A DNA stretch of 64,000 nt from Candidatus Planktophila dulcis (GTDB lineage: Bacteria; Actinomycetota; Actinomycetes; Nanopelagicales; Nanopelagicaceae), in the NCBI RefSeq assembly GCF_002288225.1, contig NZ_CP016777.1, forward strand, positions 434,001-498,000. Direction: 5' to 3'. Below are positions 60,893-64,000 of the stretch, in pieces; position 1 is the stretch's first letter; every line of letters begins with the position of its first letter. A program made the position numbers and the translations under genes. The notes beneath the pieces are model-generated. The model ran no database searches. It was not told where the DNA came from and saw only the letters and a list, made by a program, of their open reading frames with translations.

Positions 60893-62254
60893 ATGACTAT
60901 GAACTCGACTTCCTCGCAGCTCGATAACCTCTTCGACTCATCACTCGTTGCTGCCCAGCAACCTAACTGGCCTGGTGGCCACGATGGTGAGCAGATGAAG
61001 AAGGCTGTTGCTGATCTTCGTGCACTTCCTCCACTTGTCTTTGCCGGTGAGTGCGATGATCTCAAAGCAAAGATTGCAGAAGCAGCAGCTGGTCGAGCAT
61101 TCTGGTTACAAGGTGGAGATTGCGCTGAGACTTTCACATCAGCTACAGCAGATTCCATTCGTAATCGCATCAAGACAATTTTGCAGATGGCTGCTGTCTT
61201 GCAGTACTACTCAAGTTTGCCTGTGATCAAAGTCGGCCGTATGGCGGGGCAGTTTGCAAAGCCACGTTCTAATGATCTTGAAACTCGCGGTGATGTCACA
61301 CTTCCTGCCTATCGCGGAGATGCAGTCAACGATATTGAATTCACTGAGGCAGCTCGCACGCCAGATCCCAACCGTCTTGTTCGTGTTTACAACACATCTG
61401 CTGCAACGCTTAACCTCGTTCGCGCATTTACTCGTGGAGGTTTTGCAGACCTTCGCCAGGTGCATGAGTGGAATAAGGGATTTATCCGCGACTCCACCTT
61501 CGGTGAGAAGTATGAGCAGATGGCAAATGAAGTCGGTCGCGCCCTTGCATTTATGAAATCTGCAGGCGTTGACCCAGAACAATTCAAGGCTGTTGATTTC
61601 TATGCAAGCCATGAAGCTCTCATTATTGAATACGAGAAGGCACTGACCCGTATCGATTCACGCACGCAGCTTCCATATGATGTTTCAGGTCACTTCATCT
61701 GGATTGGTGAGCGCACACGTCAACTCGATGGCGCACATGTTGATTTCGCATCGAAGGTTCGCAATCCCATCGGCATCAAGCTCGGACCTAAGTCCACAGT
61801 TGACGATGCGCTAGCTCTGATTGCAAAGCTCAATCCAGATAATGAGCCAGGGCGCATTACATTTATTACTCGCATGGGTGCCGGCACAATCCGCCAAGCA
61901 CTTCCAGCTCTCGTTGAAGGTGTGACAAAGAGTGGTGCGCAAGTTCTCTGGGTATGCGATCCGATGCATGGCAATACCTTTGAATCAAAGAATGGCTATA
62001 AGACACGCAATTTTGAAGATGTACTCGATGAAGTAAGAGGATTCTTTGAAGTCCATAAGAAGCTGGGAACTCACCCTGGTGGCATCCATATCGAGCTCAC
62101 CGGTGATGATGTCACTGAGTGTCTCGGTGGTGGCAATCAAGTTTCTGAGAAGGATCTTGAATCACGTTATGAGACAGCGTGTGACCCACGCTTGAATCAC
62201 TCACAGTCACTTGAGCTCTCATTTTTGGTTGCTGAAATGTTGCGCGACCGCTAA
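60893..62254 (+). CDS. aroF: 3-deoxy-7-phosphoheptulonate synthase, class II
   Basis: A 453-residue class II DAHP synthase: PPLVFAGECDDLKAKIAEAA, FWLQGGDCAETF with metal Cys, GRMAGQFAKPRSND, DFYASHEALI, SGHFIWIGERTRQLDGAHV, NPIGIKLGPKS, ITFITRMGAG, DPMHGNTF and GIHIELTGDDVTECLGG. It starts the shikimate pathway by joining PEP and erythrose-4-phosphate. This class is the usual one in Actinobacteria. It follows pfkA by 36 bases in the same direction. Confidence 0.95.
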   Translation: MTMNSTSSQLDNLFDSSLVAAQQPNWPGGHDGEQMKKAVADLRALPPLVFAGECDDLKAKIAEAAAGRAFWLQGGDCAETFTSATADSIRNRIKTILQMAAVLQYYSSLPVIKVGRMAGQFAKPRSNDLETRGDVTLPAYRGDAVNDIEFTEAARTPDPNRLVRVYNTSAATLNLVRAFTRGGFADLRQVHEWNKGFIRDSTFGEKYEQMANEVGRALAFMKSAGVDPEQFKAVDFYASHEALIIEYEKALTRIDSRTQLPYDVSGHFIWIGERTRQLDGAHVDFASKVRNPIGIKLGPKSTVDDALALIAKLNPDNEPGRITFITRMGAGTIRQALPALVEGVTKSGAQVLWVCDPMHGNTFESKNGYKTRNFEDVLDEVRGFFEVHKKLGTHPGGIHIELTGDDVTECLGGGNQVSEKDLESRYETACDPRLNHSQSLELSFLVAEMLRDR

Positions 62255-62264
62255 CTTAGTTTGC

Positions 62265-62759
62265 GTGACGCTGCTTCTCACCACTCTGGCAACACCCCTA
62301 GGCAATCTCAATCTGATTGCCGATGAACACATTCTCCTTGGGGCAAATCTCTCAACACTCAAAGCGCTGAAAGAGAGTTTGAGCGCAGCTGATGCAATGC
62401 GAGAGATTAAGTCTGTTTCTAAGATTCCTGTCATCACAGATCTGATTAACGATTACTTCGATGGAGATATCTCTGCCATTAATGCGATTCAGGTTCGCCA
62501 GCCAGGTGCTCACTTTTCACAAGCTGCGTGGAAGGCGATGAAGAAGGTGAAGGCCGGTTCAGTGATTTCCTATGGTGAATTGGCAGAACGTGCGGGAAGT
62601 CCTGCGGCAGTTCGAGCTGCGGGAAGTGCGTGCGCAAAGAATGCAATTGTTCTGGTCGTTCCATGCCATCGCATAGTTAAAACTGGTGGAGCGCTTGGAA
62701 ATTATGCCTACGGTTTAAATAAGAAAGAGTGGCTACTTCACCACGAGGGCGCGCTTTAG
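62265..62759 (+). CDS. ogt: Methylated-DNA--protein-cysteine methyltransferase
   Basis: About 164 residues from a GTG at 62265, chosen because the frame upstream runs into aroF and TLLLTTLATPLGNLNLIAD is a normal family N-terminus. The active site is VLVVPCHRIVKTGG, with the alkyl-accepting Cys, and the helix-turn-helix GSVISYGELAERAGSPAAVRAAGSAC is intact in two parts. It repairs O6-alkylguanine by suicidal transfer. The 3' end overlaps the convergent aldolase gene by 27 bases. Confidence 0.93.
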   Translation: MTLLLTTLATPLGNLNLIADEHILLGANLSTLKALKESLSAADAMREIKSVSKIPVITDLINDYFDGDISAINAIQVRQPGAHFSQAAWKAMKKVKAGSVISYGELAERAGSPAAVRAAGSACAKNAIVLVVPCHRIVKTGGALGNYAYGLNKKEWLLHHEGAL

Positions 62760-63770
62760 TATTTCAATAGATTGATCGCATTGCGCATCATCGAAATCAA
62801 GATGGGTAACAAGGCGCGCATAGTGAGGACCAAGAGCGCTAATCCACAGCCCAGCATCCTTACAGCGCGCTGTTAACTCAGCTGCCGTGATCCCAATCTT
62901 TGATAGTTCAAGGCCAACAATATTTGTGTGAACCTTAGAAGGATCAACGAGGGATGAGTCGATGGCGGCAAGTGCTGTGGCAATCTTCTTAGCCCGTGCA
63001 TGATCTTCAGCTAGGCGAGCAATGTTGTTATCGAGTGCATAGTGAGCAGCAGCTGCGATGATGCCGACTTGGCGCATTCCAGCCCCATAGCGCTTGCGCC
63101 AGATGCGAGCCTCGGCAACCCGTTCTTTCGTAGAGAGCATGACTGAACCAATCGGTGCACCGAGTCCCTTAGAAAGACAGACGCTAATAGTGTCGAAGTG
63201 CTTGCCATATTCAGCACATGAAACACCGGATGCCACATGGGCATTCCAGATGCGCGCACCATCGAGGTGCATCGCAATTCCACGAGCAAGGGCTGCTGAT
63301 GAAAGTTTTGCAATCTCATCAATCGGTTGCACAGTTCCGCCACCAAAGTTGTGAGTGTTCTCAACTGCAATTGCCTTAGTTGAAACTAAATATGGACCTG
63401 CATTTTCGTGGGCGATGGCGAGTGCATCATCTGCCTTCAATAGTCCATCAGTGGATGGCCATGTGCGGGTTGTGATGCCGCTAAAAGTTGCAGCAGCACC
63501 AAGTTCTGCGCGAACGATATGGCTACGAGTTTCAACAAGAAGTTCTTCACCAGGCTTTACCAGCGTGCGAATTGATAATTGATTGGCAAGGGATCCGGTA
63601 GGAGTGAAGAGGCCAGCTTGGTGGCCAAACATTGCAGCAACGCGTTCTTCAAGTGAGTTAACGGTGGGATCATCACCATAGACATCATCGCCAACTTCAG
63701 CAGATGCCATAGCAGCGCGCATGGCTTCACTTGGCTTTGTAACCGTGTCAGAGCGAAGATCGATTGCCAT
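62733..63770 (-). CDS. ltaE: Low-specificity L-threonine aldolase
   Basis: A 345-residue PLP enzyme: DLRSDTVTKPSEAMRAAMASA at the start, GDDPTVNSLE, NTHNFGGGTV, HLDGARIWNA (Asp contacting the PLP pyridine) and SVCLSKGLGAPIGSVM with the PLP-binding Lys. It splits threonine or allo-threonine to glycine and acetaldehyde. It is three bases downstream of the transporter gene at the window edge. Confidence 0.94.
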   Translation of the reverse strand: MAIDLRSDTVTKPSEAMRAAMASAEVGDDVYGDDPTVNSLEERVAAMFGHQAGLFTPTGSLANQLSIRTLVKPGEELLVETRSHIVRAELGAAATFSGITTRTWPSTDGLLKADDALAIAHENAGPYLVSTKAIAVENTHNFGGGTVQPIDEIAKLSSAALARGIAMHLDGARIWNAHVASGVSCAEYGKHFDTISVCLSKGLGAPIGSVMLSTKERVAEARIWRKRYGAGMRQVGIIAAAAHYALDNNIARLAEDHARAKKIATALAAIDSSLVDPSKVHTNIVGLELSKIGITAAELTARCKDAGLWISALGPHYARLVTHLDFDDAQCDQSIEILKRALVVK

Positions 63771-63773
63771 GGC

Positions 63774-64000
63774 TTACTCCTCCTTGAGAACAATCATAAA
63801 CATGGCAGTTAACACCATCAGTCCACCAAGAGTAGCTTGCAGAGTTAAGCGTTCGCCACCAAAGATGATTGCAAAGAGCGCCGCAAAGACAACTTCCATA
63901 GTCAGAATGACCGCAACCTTCGTTGTGGTCATATGAGCCTGGGACCATGTCTGCACAACAAATGCGACTGCGGTGCAGATCACCGCTGTGAAGACCACAA
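63774..64000 (-). CDS. EamA-type transporter, C-terminal part only
   Basis: The minus strand is open from the right edge to a stop at 63774, giving about 75 residues with two to three hydrophobic helices (FTAVICTAVAFVVQTWSQ; VILTMEVVFAALFAIIFGGE; GGLMVLTAMFMIVL). The E-x-x-F-A-A-L-x-A motif with GGE and L-x-x-G-x-L-M/I is the typical last part of an EamA carrier. The N-terminal part is outside the window. Confidence 0.8.
   Translation of the reverse strand, partial: VVFTAVICTAVAFVVQTWSQAHMTTTKVAVILTMEVVFAALFAIIFGGERLTLQATLGGLMVLTAMFMIVLKEE

Overview
The window reads as a chromosome segment of a free-living, streamlined, moderate-GC actinobacterium, most likely of the freshwater acI / Nanopelagicales type. 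This is inferred from markers and layout, not from a search. The markers are SepH (DUF3071), DUF4192, a DUF7455 protein, a Lys/Ala-rich HrdB-like sigma factor, the lexA / LysM / nrdR / nrdJ order, a SAM-IV riboswitch before metX, class II DAHP synthase, a class II (B12) ribonucleotide reductase as the only RNR in view, and very short intergenic gaps.

Bases 1 to about 15,500 are an accessory region, visibly AT-richer than the rest from about 1.6 to 11.6 kb. It starts with three leftward genes of unknown function. These are followed by an unknown gene, a GIY-YIG (T5orf172-type) nuclease, a cluster of palindromes ending in a LexA/SOS box, and a three-gene cassette (TPR protein, secreted protein, coiled-coil protein). 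Next comes a restriction-modification locus: SNF2 helicase, GHKL/MORC-like ATPase, HNH endonuclease, MutH/Sau3AI-type endonuclease, and a convergent Sau3AI-type cytosine methyltransferase. Its probable target is GATC. After it lie a membrane-anchored HIRAN protein, a translationally coupled phosphoribosyltransferase / SLOG pair, and a PH-like protein. A candidate small RNA and a tRNA-like gene with an aberrant anticodon arm close the region.

From 16 kb rightwards the content is mostly conserved core. 16.1-22.5 kb: secreted metallopeptidase-like protein, Gfo/Idh/MocA oxidoreductase, ROK kinase, cupin mannose-phosphate isomerase-like protein and a GH2 beta-mannosidase, together a sugar-use cluster. 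22.5-27.2 kb: lexA, a divergent LysM protein under SOS boxes, nrdR and nrdJ. 27.4 kb: an isolated DUF3800 gene. 28.2-31.7 kb: FMN riboswitch and ribD-ribE-ribBA-ribH. 32-38 kb: aldo/keto reductase, DinG-type helicase, NUDIX, PKD protein, DUF4192. 37.6-41.2 kb: SAM-IV riboswitch with metX, the principal sigma factor, a CDGSH protein and a DUF7455 protein. 41.4-47.5 kb: topoisomerase B subunit, ABC-F, a methyltransferase, and a topoisomerase A subunit that lacks the C-terminal domain. 47.5-54.2 kb: phosphodiesterase, SepH, inositol monophosphatase family, L19 with a long repetitive tail, signal peptidase I, RNase HII, DprA, Era. 54.2-64 kb: UppP, EamA transporter, esterase, iron-sulfur photolyase, xylulokinase, phosphofructokinase, DAHP synthase, Ogt, threonine aldolase, and a truncated EamA-type transporter at the edge.

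Main points for a second look: the GATC restriction locus with a helicase and MORC-like ATPase, and the inverted repeat that puts its first start codon in a stem and its Shine-Dalgarno in the loop; the PRTase/SLOG pair; the SOS-linked TPR cassette and its palindrome cluster; the odd tRNA and neighbouring small RNA candidate; and the C-terminal-domain-less topoisomerase A subunit. All functional calls rest on motif reading by eye; no database search was run.
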